Origin: Amycolatopsis vastitatis
GTDB taxonomy: Bacteria > Actinomycetota > Actinomycetes > Mycobacteriales > Pseudonocardiaceae
DNA: 64,000 nucleotides
Direction: 5' to 3'
Assembly: GCF_002234595.1 (NCBI RefSeq)
Contig: NZ_NMUL01000026.1
Location: 83,066 to 147,065 of the forward strand
The notes below the pieces were generated by a model. It had not been told where the DNA came from. It saw only the letters and a program-made list of their open reading frames with translations, and did not search any database. Of the stretch, positions 8,804-16,514 are shown one piece after another (the first letter of the stretch is position 1; each line of letters begins with the position of its first letter). The position numbers and the translations under genes are program-made.

Positions 8804-9676
8804 ATGACGTCACACCGGCCGGAGGTGGTCTTCCGGGGCCGCCGCATGCCCGGCGACCGCGCCCTGGTCATGGCCATCGTCAACCGCACGCCGGACTCGT
8901 TCTACGACAAGGGCGCGACGTTCGCCGGGAACGCGGCCAGGGAAGCCGTCGACCGCGCGGTCGCGGCCGGTGCCGACATCGTGGACATCGGCGGGGTGAA
9001 GGCGGGCGAGGGCCCCGAGGTCGACGTCGACGAGGAGATCCGCCGGGTGGTGCCGTTCGTGGCCGAGGTGCGCGACCGCCACCCCGGGCTGGCCATCAGC
9101 GTCGACACGTGGCGGCACGAGGTCGGGCGGCAGGTCTGCGAAGCGGGCGCCGACCTGCTCAACGACACCTGGGCGGGCGCCGACCCGAAGCTGGTCGAGA
9201 TCGCCGCCGAGTTCGGCGCGGGCTACGTCTGCTCCCACGTCGGGGGCATGCCGGTCCGGACCGACCCGTACCCCGCGCCGACCCCCGACCGGCCCTTCTG
9301 GCCGCGCTATGACGACGTTGTCGCGGACGTCGTCGCCGAGCTGACCACCGCGGCCGAGCGGACCGTCGCCGCCGGAGTCCCGCGCGGCGGTGTGCTGATC
9401 GACCCGACCTTCGACTTCGGCAAGAGCACCCGGCACGGCCTCGAGCTGCTCCGGCACTTCGACCGGCTGGTGGCGACCGGCTGGCCGGTGCTGGTCGCGC
9501 TGTCGAACAAGGACCTCATCGGCGAAACCCTCGACGTCGAGGCCCACGACCGCCTGGCGGGCACCCTCGCGGCGACGGCGATCGCGGCGCACGCCGGCGC
9601 CGCGGTCTTCCGCGCCCACAACGTCCGGGAGACGCGGGAAGCCGTCGAGGCCGTCGCGCGCCTCGGGATGTCATGA
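8804..9676 (+). CDS. folP2: FolP2-type dihydropteroate synthase homologue
   Basis: The protein has 290 residues from ATG 8804; GTG codons at 8795 and 8798 are alternatives. It is a TIM-barrel pterin-binding protein with MAIVNRTPDSFYDKGATF, DIVDIGGVKAGEGPEV, ISVDTWR, LLNDTWAG and DPTFDFGKST. These match the second mycobacterial paralogue FolP2 far better than FolP1, which has MGVLNVTDDSFSDGG. From established knowledge, mycobacterial FolP2 does not replace DHPS in folate synthesis, so true DHPS activity is doubtful. The stop codon TGA 9674-9676 lies inside a 59-bp palindrome. Confidence 0.88.
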   Translation: MTSHRPEVVFRGRRMPGDRALVMAIVNRTPDSFYDKGATFAGNAAREAVDRAVAAGADIVDIGGVKAGEGPEVDVDEEIRRVVPFVAEVRDRHPGLAISVDTWRHEVGRQVCEAGADLLNDTWAGADPKLVEIAAEFGAGYVCSHVGGMPVRTDPYPAPTPDRPFWPRYDDVVADVVAELTTAAERTVAAGVPRGGVLIDPTFDFGKSTRHGLELLRHFDRLVATGWPVLVALSNKDLIGETLDVEAHDRLAGTLAATAIAAHAGAAVFRAHNVRETREAVEAVARLGMS

Positions 9677-9725
9677 ACGACTCTTTCCTGTCGTCAGACG
9701 ACAGGAAAGAGTCGTTCATGACATC
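9667..9725. repeat. 59-bp palindrome (29+1+29), copy 1; likely bidirectional terminator
   Basis: Arms of 29 bp (9667-9695 and 9697-9725) are perfectly complementary around a single A at 9696. The core reads ATGAACGACTCTTTCCTGTC. The element covers the folP2 stop codon and lies between convergent genes. A second diverged copy of the same length lies at 16434-16492, also between convergent genes. This suggests a dispersed genomic repeat used as a transcription terminator. Confidence 0.85.
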
Positions 9726-9737
9726 GGGACGTGTCCA

Positions 9738-10806
9738 CTATGGACTGAGTCGCCAGAGTGACGTCACTTCGGCGGCCCGTGCCCGGTGCAGCGGATCGGC
9801 CGGGTCGAGCGCGCGCGGATGGCGTGGCCGCGTTTCCGTCCGGCCGGCGACGCGCAGGCCCGCCGCCGCGATCCAGCCGAGCAGTGCGCCGCGCGTGCGC
9901 AGGCCGAGGTGCTCGGCGAGGTCGGAAAGCACGAGCCACGCCTCGCCATCCGGGGTCAGGTGCCTGCGCGCCCGGTCCAGGAACCCGCGCAGCATCCGGC
10001 TGCCCGGGTCGTACACCGCGTGGTCGAGCGGCGTGCGCGGACGGCCGGGCAGCCACGGCGGGTTGGCCACCACCAGCGGGGCCCGGCCGGGCGGGAACAG
10101 GTCCGCGCGCACGACTTCGGTGCGCGCGCCGAAGCCCAGCCGGGCCAGGTTCTCGGTCGCGCACGCCACGGCGCGGGGATCGGAGTCCGTCGCCACCACC
10201 CGCCGGACGCCGCGGTGGGCGAGCACGGCGGCGAGCACGCCGGTGCCGGTGCCGATGTCGAACGCCGGGTCCGTGCCGGGCAACGGCGTCTCCGCGACGA
10301 GGTCGACGTACTCCTGCCGCAGCGGCGCGAAAACGCCGTAGTGCGGGTGGATCCGCCCGCCCAAGGCGGGGACGGCGATGCCCCGGCGACGCCATTCGGC
10401 GGCACCGAGGACGCCGAGCAGTTCCCGCAGCGGCACCGCCGCCGGGACGTCCAGGGGGGCCGTAGACCGCGGTGCACGCCTCGCGGACGTCCGGGGCCCG
10501 GCGCAGCGGGACGACGTGCCCCGGATCCAGCGGCACGTACAGCAGGGAGAGCAGCCGGGCCCGGCGGGCCCGGTCGGCGCGGTAGCGGGGGTAGTCGGCC
10601 GGCGGGGGCGGCGGGATCCGCCGGTTCACGGCGTCGAGCAGGTGCCGTGCGGCCGGGTAGCTGCCGCGCCACCGGAGTGCGGTCCCGGCGGACATCGTGC
10701 GGAGGGCGGCGTCGGCCGGGAGCCGGTCGTCGGCGGCGACGGCGCGACGCGAAGGCGGGGTGAACAGCCGGCGATCGGGTTCGCCGGGCAGGACGAGAAA
10801 AGCCAC
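9738..10806 (-). pseudogene. class I SAM-dependent methyltransferase, frameshifted
   Basis: Reading from GTG 10806 gives MAFLVLPGEPDRR and 115 sensible residues, then leaves frame in a run of six C (minus strand; G6 at about 10455-10460). Dropping one C restores TAVYGPLDVPAAVPLREL and a single frame of 355 residues ending at 9738. The downstream part carries the SAM-binding loop FDIGTGTGVLAA, an acidic DSD and the NPPWLPG motif of N6/N5-type methyltransferases (HemK/RsmC-like). If the indel is real, only a truncated product from an internal start near 10436 could be made. If it is a sequencing error, the gene is intact. Substrate is unknown. Confidence 0.8.
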
Positions 10807-10985
10807 GGGTGAAGGGTTTCCGTTCTTGCTGCGGGCACGACGAAGAACCCGCGAGAGGTGCGGGGTGTGCGAAGGACCGGAGCGGGAACTAGCTCAGGAC
10901 AGCAGCGTGAACGGGCGTCGTCACCCTTCGACCATAGCCCGGGTCCCGGTTCCATGGCGTACAAAGGACGATGAGGTGATGCCGG

Positions 10986-12113
10986 ATGACGCCCTCGGTG
11001 GTGCGGCACGAGAAGCGGCGCCGGTGGGCGGTCGTCGCCGCCGTGGCCGCGGTGCTCGTGTCCGCGCCGTCGGTCGTCGCCGCGCTCGCCCCGGCCGGAG
11101 CGGCGGCCGATCCGGCCCGGTTGCGCACCCTCGTCCTCGACTCCGCCGGACGGCCGTACCAGGGTTACGCCGAAAGCACCGGTTCGCTCGCCCTGCCGGA
11201 GCTGCCGAACCTCGGCGCCGTCACCGCGCTCTTCTCCATGAAGACGCCGATGCGCGCGTGGTACGCCGGGCCCGACCGCTACCGCGTCGACATCCTCGGG
11301 ACCGCCGGCGAGCACGACGTCTACCGGCTGCCCGACGGCGAATACACGTGGGACTACGGCGACAACACGCTGACCGAGCTGATCGGCGAGCCGGCCGTGC
11401 GGCTCCCGCGCGGCGGGGACCTCCTGCCGCCCGAGCTCGCCCGGCGGATCCTCCGGGCCGCCGGGAACGACCCGGTGAGCGCGCTCCCCGGACGGAACGT
11501 CGCCGGGGTCGCCGCGTCCGGGCTCCGGCTCGTCCCCGCCGACCCGGACACGACGATCGGGCAGGTCGACGTCTGGGCGGACCCGGCGACCGGCGTGGCC
11601 GTGCGGGTCGAGCTGACCGCCCGTGGGCAGCGCGCGCCGATCCTCGTCACCGAGTTCCGGGAGCTGGCGCAGACGACGCCGGTCGTCGAGGCGCCGCGGC
11701 CCGCGCTCGGGTCCGGGTTCACCGTGGCGAGTGCCCCGGACGTCTCGAACGTGCTCGGTGCGATGGGCGAGGTGCTGTTGCCGGCGAAGCTCGCCGGCCG
11801 CCCGGTGACGTCGTCGAGCTTCGGCGGGATCGAGGGCGCCGCGCTCTACGGCTCCGGGCTCGCGTCGTTCGCCGTGATCGCCGTGCCGCGCACCGTCGCC
11901 GCGGCGGCCGGTGACGCCGCGGGCAAGGCCGGCGGGGTGCAGGTCAAGCTGGCCGCCGGCACCGTGGTGCAGCTGTCGATCACGCCGTTGTCCCTGGGCA
12001 TCGTCCGCTCGGCCGTCTCCCGCCGCTCGTACCTGCTGGCCGGGACGGTGACCCCGGACGTCCTGAAGTCCGTGGCCGACGAGCTGTCCCGGCTGCGCCG
12101 GAGCGGCCGATGA
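10986..12113 (+). CDS. exported LolA/RseB-like protein
   Basis: This 375-residue protein has a single N-terminal signal or anchor segment (about 13-38: RWAVVAAVAAVLVSAPSVV). The rest is predicted outside the membrane with the LolA/RseB beta-fold, seen as successive strands such as YAESTGSLALPELP and RYRVDILGTAGEHDVYRLPDG. Actinobacterial members are commonly annotated as outer-membrane lipoprotein carrier or sigma-E regulatory-like. It overlaps the following ATPase gene by ATGA, so it is the first gene of a three-gene ABC operon. It may sense or present an envelope lipid or peptide for the transporter (inference). Confidence 0.75.
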   Translation: MTPSVVRHEKRRRWAVVAAVAAVLVSAPSVVAALAPAGAAADPARLRTLVLDSAGRPYQGYAESTGSLALPELPNLGAVTALFSMKTPMRAWYAGPDRYRVDILGTAGEHDVYRLPDGEYTWDYGDNTLTELIGEPAVRLPRGGDLLPPELARRILRAAGNDPVSALPGRNVAGVAASGLRLVPADPDTTIGQVDVWADPATGVAVRVELTARGQRAPILVTEFRELAQTTPVVEAPRPALGSGFTVASAPDVSNVLGAMGEVLLPAKLAGRPVTSSSFGGIEGAALYGSGLASFAVIAVPRTVAAAAGDAAGKAGGVQVKLAAGTVVQLSITPLSLGIVRSAVSRRSYLLAGTVTPDVLKSVADELSRLRRSGR

Positions 12114-13021
12114 TCGTCACGCGCGGGCTGACCAAGCGGTACGGCACCACGGTGGCCGTCGACGCCGTGGACCTCGAAGTCCGCGAAGGCGACCGCTACG
12201 GCTTCCTCGGCCCGAACGGCTCGGGCAAGACCACCCTCGTCCGGATGCTGCTCGGCCTGGTCTACGCCACCACCGGCGAGATCGAAGTGCTCGGGAAGCC
12301 GGTGCCGAAACGGGTCGCCGAGGTGCTGCCCGAAGTCGGTGCGCTCGTCGAGGGCCCGGCCGCGTACCCGCACCTGTCCGGACGGCGGAACCTGGCGCTG
12401 CTCGACGCCGCCGGGCGTGGCGGCGGGCGGCGCACGCGACGTCGTCGCATCGACGAAGCCCTCGAGCAGGTGGGGCTCGGCGGGGTCGACCAGCGGCCGG
12501 TGAAGGCGTACTCGCTCGGCATGCGGCAACGGCTGGGGCTGGCCGGCGCGCTGCTGCGGCGGCCCCGGCTGCTCATCCTCGACGAGCCGACCAACGGCCT
12601 CGACCCGCAGGGCATCAAGGAGATCCGGGAACTGCTGGTGGCGCTGAACGCGGGCGGCACCACGGTGTTCCTGTCCAGTCACCTGCTGGCCGAGGTGGAG
12701 CAGCTGTGCACCCGCGTCGGCGTCGTCGACCGCGGACGGCTCGTGCTCGAGGACGACCTGGCCACGCTGCGGGCGGCGACCGGCCGGGTGCTGGTCGGCA
12801 CACCGGACGCGACCGCGGCGGCCGCCGTCCTCGACGGGCAGCTCGAGGCCCGCGACGGCGACCGGCTGGTCATCCGGCACGGCGACCCGGCGGCGCTCAA
12901 CGCGCTGCTCGTCGGCGCGGGGGTGCGCGTGACGTCCATCCACGCCGAGCAGCGGACGCTGGAACAGGTCGTCCTCGACGTGACAGGTCCGGGCTCGGAC
13001 CGGTTCGGGGCGGGGCGATGA
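12110..13021 (+). CDS. ABC transporter ATP-binding protein
   Basis: The 303-residue ABC-2 type nucleotide-binding subunit carries Walker A GPNGSGKTT, the signature-like YSLGMRQRLGLAGAL and Walker B LLILDEPTNGLDPQG. The C-terminal third is the regulatory extension common in CcmA/DrrA-like exporters. The start overlaps the LolA-like gene and its stop overlaps the permease gene, both by ATGA, indicating coupled translation. It would power export by the next gene product. Substrate is unknown; drug, lipid or lantibiotic immunity are the usual roles of this family. Confidence 0.93.
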   Translation: MIVTRGLTKRYGTTVAVDAVDLEVREGDRYGFLGPNGSGKTTLVRMLLGLVYATTGEIEVLGKPVPKRVAEVLPEVGALVEGPAAYPHLSGRRNLALLDAAGRGGGRRTRRRRIDEALEQVGLGGVDQRPVKAYSLGMRQRLGLAGALLRRPRLLILDEPTNGLDPQGIKEIRELLVALNAGGTTVFLSSHLLAEVEQLCTRVGVVDRGRLVLEDDLATLRAATGRVLVGTPDATAAAAVLDGQLEARDGDRLVIRHGDPAALNALLVGAGVRVTSIHAEQRTLEQVVLDVTGPGSDRFGAGR

Positions 13022-13860
13022 TCGGCGTCGAACTGCGGAAGCTCGCGCTGCGGCCGCGGGTGTGGGTCAGCGTGGTGCTGCTGTGCCTGCTGCCCGCGAT
13101 CGTCGGCGTCTTCCTGGCGACGGCTGACTTCGCGCCGCCGCCCGGGCAGGGCGGGGCGTTCCTGTCGGCGGTGGTGAACGACGGCGCGCTGTACCCGGCC
13201 GCCGCGCTCGCGCTCGTGCTGCCGCTGTTCCTTCCGATCGCGGTCGCGGTGGTCGCGGGCGACGCGATCGCGGGCGAGGCCGCCGGCGGGACGCTGCGGT
13301 ACCTGCTGGTGCGCCCGGTCGGGCGGACCCGGCTGCTGGGCGCGAAGATGGTGGCGCTGGCCGTCTACGTGACCGCGGCGATCGTCATCGTCGTGCTGAC
13401 TTCGCTGGTGCTCGGGGTGTTCCTGTTCGGCACCGGCGGCACTCCGGGCGTGGCCGGCCCGGGCGGGCAGCCGTCCGGCGTGACGTCGTTGTCGGGGCAG
13501 TCGCTCAGCTCGTCCGCGCTCGGCCTGCGGCTGCTGGGCGCGGTGACCTACATCGTGGTGTCGATGCTGGGGTTCGCCGCGATCACCGTGTTCCTCTCGA
13601 CGGTGACCGACTCCGCGCTCGGGGCCGCACTGGGCGGGCTCGCCGTGCTGATCATCAGCTCGGTGCTGGAGGCCCTCGACGCGGCCGCGTCCGTGAAGCC
13701 CTACTTACCGACGCACTACTGGCTGTCGTGGATCGACTTCTTCCGCGATCCGGTGCTGTGGCGCAACATCGACCAGGGGCTGCTGCTGCAGGCCGGCTAC
13801 ATCGTGGTGTTCTTCGGCGCGGCGTGGGCGAACTTCGCGACGAAGGACGTCACGAGCTGA
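13018..13860 (+). CDS. ABC-2 type transporter permease
   Basis: The 280-residue integral membrane protein has six predicted helices. It begins MIGVELRKLALRPRVWVSV, the usual cytoplasmic lead of ABC-2 permeases. The permease pattern VVAGDAIAGEAAGGTLRYLLVRPVG follows, after which come helices around VYVTAAIVIVVLTSLVL. It overlaps the ATPase gene by 4 bp and forms the membrane half of that exporter. It ends 11 bp inside the convergent hydrolase gene. Confidence 0.9.
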   Translation: MIGVELRKLALRPRVWVSVVLLCLLPAIVGVFLATADFAPPPGQGGAFLSAVVNDGALYPAAALALVLPLFLPIAVAVVAGDAIAGEAAGGTLRYLLVRPVGRTRLLGAKMVALAVYVTAAIVIVVLTSLVLGVFLFGTGGTPGVAGPGGQPSGVTSLSGQSLSSSALGLRLLGAVTYIVVSMLGFAAITVFLSTVTDSALGAALGGLAVLIISSVLEALDAAASVKPYLPTHYWLSWIDFFRDPVLWRNIDQGLLLQAGYIVVFFGAAWANFATKDVTS

Positions 13861-14656
13861 GGCAGTCCGTGGGGACTTCGATCGGGCTGGTACCGAGGGC
13901 CTGGAGGACGAGCTCGGTGACGGCCGGGTCCATGGGCAGGTCGCCGTGGGCCGCCTCGTTGCCGGGGCAGATCTGCTGCAGGGCGACGTTGACCGCGCCG
14001 TCGACCCGGGCGGAGTCCGGCGGGGTGACCGTCTCGTCCCGGTCGGTCCAGATCGACAGCCACGGCAGGGTCGGCGGGATCGGTTCCTTCGCCAGCTCCT
14101 GAAGGAGGCTGCTGCCCGACGCGAGCTGGACGCACGCGGCCGGGCACGCGCCGGGGACGAGCGCGCTGCCCGCCGTGGCCAGCCCGGTGCCGTGCATCGG
14201 CGCGCCGAGCGTCACCACCCGGCGGGCCTGGTGGGCGCCGCCCTCGCGGCTGACCCACAGCCGGGCCACGACCCCGCCCGCGGAGTACCCGATGACGTCG
14301 ACCGACGGCGCCCCCTGCTCGTACGCCCGTTCGACGGCCGCGGCGAGGACGGCGGCCTGTTCCACCAGGTCGCCGGTGCCGTCCCCGGCCAGGGTGAGCA
14401 CCTCGGCGGTGCGGCCGGTGGCCTGCCGGATCCGCGCGGCGAGCTCGTCGAGCGCCCCCTGGCCGCCGCCGTAACCGGGCACGAGCAGTACCGGGCCGGG
14501 CCGGTTCTGGTCCGGCGTCCCGGCCTCCGGCGCGGCTTTCGCTCCGGAGGTGGCGACGACGGCGGCGGCGACCACGGCCACCACGGCCACCGCGACGCTG
14601 CTCAGCATCAAGCGCCGCCGCGGGCTGAGTCCGCCCCACCAGGCCGTGATCCGCAC
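13850..14656 (-). CDS. alpha/beta-hydrolase, lipase/PGAP1-like, membrane-anchored or secreted
   Basis: This 268-residue protein has an N-terminal hydrophobic segment (about 17-40) preceded by arginines, so it is secreted or anchored. It is followed by VLLVPGYGGGQGALDEL (oxyanion region) and the nucleophile elbow IGYSAGGVVARLW. TDRDETVTPP fits the acidic residue and the H of AAHGDLP the catalytic histidine. These are features of extracellular triacylglycerol lipases and PGAP1-like esterases. Cysteine pairs in PGACPAAC fit export. It overlaps the end of the upstream DMT transporter frame and converges on the ABC permease. Confidence 0.82.
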   Translation of the reverse strand: MRITAWWGGLSPRRRLMLSSVAVAVVAVVAAAVVATSGAKAAPEAGTPDQNRPGPVLLVPGYGGGQGALDELAARIRQATGRTAEVLTLAGDGTGDLVEQAAVLAAAVERAYEQGAPSVDVIGYSAGGVVARLWVSREGGAHQARRVVTLGAPMHGTGLATAGSALVPGACPAACVQLASGSSLLQELAKEPIPPTLPWLSIWTDRDETVTPPDSARVDGAVNVALQQICPGNEAAHGDLPMDPAVTELVLQALGTSPIEVPTDCLSS

Positions 14657-15834
14657 GGTTCCATGATGACCCCGCCGAGGTCACAACGGCGTGCGGGAAC
14701 CGGGCCGGACTCCGCCGATCCGGTGAGCCGCTGAACCGGGTGTGCGGCGGAGGGCGTGTGCCCGGCGGGAGTGGTGAGAGGGAATCGGGGTGAGCCGATC
14801 ATGCGCGTGCGGACCGCGGTGCTCGTCGTACCGGTGCTCGTGGTGGAGCTGGTCGCCTGCGGGCAGCCGGGGGTGGAGGTGAAGGGCCGGGCGGTGCCCG
14901 TGCCGTCGAGTACCGGCGTGCCCGCGTGCGCGTGGCTCGGGGATACGCCGGTGGTGAAGGGCGGCTTCGCCGGCTGACGCCGCCCGGTCCGCCGCTGGGC
15001 GAACACCACGGCGGCGAGCACGATCGCGGCGCCGAGCAGCTGCCACGCCGTCAGCCGCTGGCCGAGCACCAGCCAGCCCAGCAGGGTCGCGACGACCGGG
15101 CTCAGCAGGCCGAGGAACGTCACGTGCGTCGCGGCCAGCGCGCGGATCCCGCGGAACCACAAGGCGTACGCGATCGCGGCACCGATCAGCGCGAGGTAGC
15201 CGTAGCCCGCCAGGTTCGCGCCGGACAGCGACGGCGGGGGAGCGCCTTCGACGGCCAGGGCGACCGGCACGAGCACCAGCCCGCCCGCGACGAGCTGCCA
15301 GCCGGTCGTGGCCAGCAGCGGCGCGGGGGACGTCCAGCGCTTGCTCAGCACGACGCCGGTGGCCATCACGACCGCGCCGCCGGCCGCGGCGGCGACGCCG
15401 AGCGCGTCGAGCCGGGCGTCGGACTGCAGGACCAGCAGGCTGACCCCGAGCACCCCGGCGACGCCGGCGAGCACGGTCCGGCGGTTCAGGCGTTCGCCGA
15501 GGAGACCGGTCGACAGGCCCGCGACGATCAGCGGCTGCAGGGCGCCGAGCGTGGCGGCGACCCCGCCGGGCAGCCGGTAGGCGGCGACGAACAGCAAGGC
15601 CAGGAAGGCGCCGATGTTGAGGGTGCCCAGCACGAGCGAGCGCCACCACCAGTCGCCCTGGGGCAGGCGGCGGGTGAGCGCGACCAGCAGCAGCCCGGCG
15701 GGCAGGGCGCGGATCACCGCGGCGAGCAGGGGGCGGCCGGGTGGCAGGAACTCGGTCGTGACGAGGTAGGTGGTGCCCCAGATGGCCGGGGCGAGGGCGG
15801 TGACGAGGATGAGGGCGAACCGGTTGTTTAGCAC
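14608..15834 (-). CDS. EamA/DMT family transporter with a long low-complexity C-terminal tail
   Basis: Residues 1-290 from GTG 15834 form a ten-helix EamA (RhaT/YdcZ-like) drug/metabolite exporter with two EamA repeats. It begins VLNNRFALILVT and carries WGTTYLVTTEFLPPGRP. After QRRTGRRQPAKPP the frame stays open for a further ~110 Ser/Thr/Pro-rich residues to 14608, overlapping the start of the lipase-like gene by 49 bp. Family members normally stop near residue 300. The tail may therefore be translated run-on, or the true stop may have been lost. It is divergent from marR, and its start codon sits inside the shared operator. Confidence 0.8.
   Translation of the reverse strand: MLNNRFALILVTALAPAIWGTTYLVTTEFLPPGRPLLAAVIRALPAGLLLVALTRRLPQGDWWWRSLVLGTLNIGAFLALLFVAAYRLPGGVAATLGALQPLIVAGLSTGLLGERLNRRTVLAGVAGVLGVSLLVLQSDARLDALGVAAAAGGAVVMATGVVLSKRWTSPAPLLATTGWQLVAGGLVLVPVALAVEGAPPPSLSGANLAGYGYLALIGAAIAYALWFRGIRALAATHVTFLGLLSPVVATLLGWLVLGQRLTAWQLLGAAIVLAAVVFAQRRTGRRQPAKPPFTTGVSPSHAHAGTPVLDGTGTARPFTSTPGCPQATSSTTSTGTTSTAVRTRMIGSPRFPLTTPAGHTPSAAHPVQRLTGSAESGPVPARRCDLGGVIMEPCGSRPGGADSARGGA
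14801..14977 (+). CDS. possible short lipoprotein-like peptide, antisense to the DMT tail
   Basis: This 58-residue frame starts at ATG 14801. It has an Arg-containing lead, a hydrophobic run and a lipobox-like LVAC near residue 20, followed by a Pro/Ser-rich stretch, the layout of a small lipoprotein. It lies entirely antisense to the C-terminal tail of the DMT transporter, so only one of the two frames is likely to be real. It could be a remnant of a longer lipoprotein gene. Confidence is low. Confidence 0.25.
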   Translation: MRVRTAVLVVPVLVVELVACGQPGVEVKGRAVPVPSSTGVPACAWLGDTPVVKGGFAG

Positions 15835-15890
15835 TAAGGTAGATTACCTCAGCGCTAAAGTAGATCGCTACTGTCTCACTTACCGCTAAG
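15829..15890. promoter_or_regulatory. MarR operator region (imperfect palindrome plus repeats)
   Basis: TAGCACTAAGGTA (15829-15841) and TACCTCAGCGCTA (15845-15857) match as an inverted repeat at 11 of 13 positions around GAT. The unit GCACTAAGGTAGAT (15831-15844) is repeated directly as GCGCTAAAGTAGAT (15852-15865) and partly again at 15883-15890. The start codon of the DMT exporter lies inside it, so binding of the adjacent MarR protein would block that gene. Binding is inferred. Confidence 0.6.
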
Positions 15891-15911
15891 GCATCCGTTA
15901 CGCTGAGGGCC

Positions 15912-16409
15912 ATGGCCGACCACGTGGACCGGGTCCTGGAGCAGTGGCACGCCGAGCGTCCCGACCTCGACGTATCCCCCATGGGGGTGATCGGCCGGCT
16001 GAGCCGGCTGAGCGTGCTGGTCGACGCGGAGCTGCGCCGCACGTTCGCCCGCCACGGCCTGGACCGCTCCAGCTTCGACGTCCTCGCGACCCTGCGCCGC
16101 AGCGGACCGCCCTACCGGCTGACCCCGACCGAGCTGATGCGCTCGGCCATGGTCACGTCCGGGGCCGTCACCCAGCGGCTCGACAAGCTGGAGGCCCGCG
16201 GGCTGGTCAAGCGCACCCCGGACGAGGCGGACGGCCGCGGGGTGCGGGTCGAGCTGACCGACGCCGGCGGCGAGCTGATCGACCGGGTCCTGCCGGACCA
16301 CGTGGAAACCGAGCACCGCATCCTGGCCGCGCTGGGTGCCGGCGAGCGCGACGAACTGGCCGCGACGCTGCGCACGCTGCTGGAAAGCCTGGGCGGCGCG
16401 GGCTCTTGA
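15912..16409 (+). CDS. MarR family transcriptional regulator
   Basis: The 165-residue winged-helix regulator has its MarR core at about 25-145. It carries LTPTELMRSAMVTSGAVTQRLDKLEARGLVKR (recognition region, read in parts) and the wing DEADGRGVRVELTDAG. It forms dimers and usually represses a divergent efflux gene until a phenolic or xenobiotic ligand binds. Here the divergent EamA exporter fits that pattern exactly. The operator with repeated GCNCTAAG units lies between them. Length is typical for the family. Confidence 0.9.
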   Translation: MADHVDRVLEQWHAERPDLDVSPMGVIGRLSRLSVLVDAELRRTFARHGLDRSSFDVLATLRRSGPPYRLTPTELMRSAMVTSGAVTQRLDKLEARGLVKRTPDEADGRGVRVELTDAGGELIDRVLPDHVETEHRILAALGAGERDELAATLRTLLESLGGAGS

Positions 16410-16433
16410 GGAACTCGTGCCGGTGCCGGTGGC

Positions 16434-16492
16434 GATGTCGTGAACGACTCGTTCACGACCTCCGACGACATGAACGAGTCGTTCATGACGTC
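16434..16492. repeat. 59-bp palindrome, copy 2 (diverged)
   Basis: The layout is the same as at 9667-9725: 29-bp arms around one central base (C 16463), matching at 24 of 29 positions. It contains the perfect sub-palindrome GAACGACTCGTTC. The right arm of this copy differs from the copy 1 arm at only about three positions. It lies between convergent marR and the MBL-fold gene, as expected for a terminator-type repeat. Confidence 0.75.
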
Positions 16493-16514
16493 CGGGCCGG
16501 GCCGGGAGCGGAGG

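Noticed and set aside
9667..16492. The two 59-bp palindromes as inverted ends of a transposon
   Set aside because: The interval holds ordinary genes with no transposase and no target-site duplication. Each copy is itself a complete palindrome.
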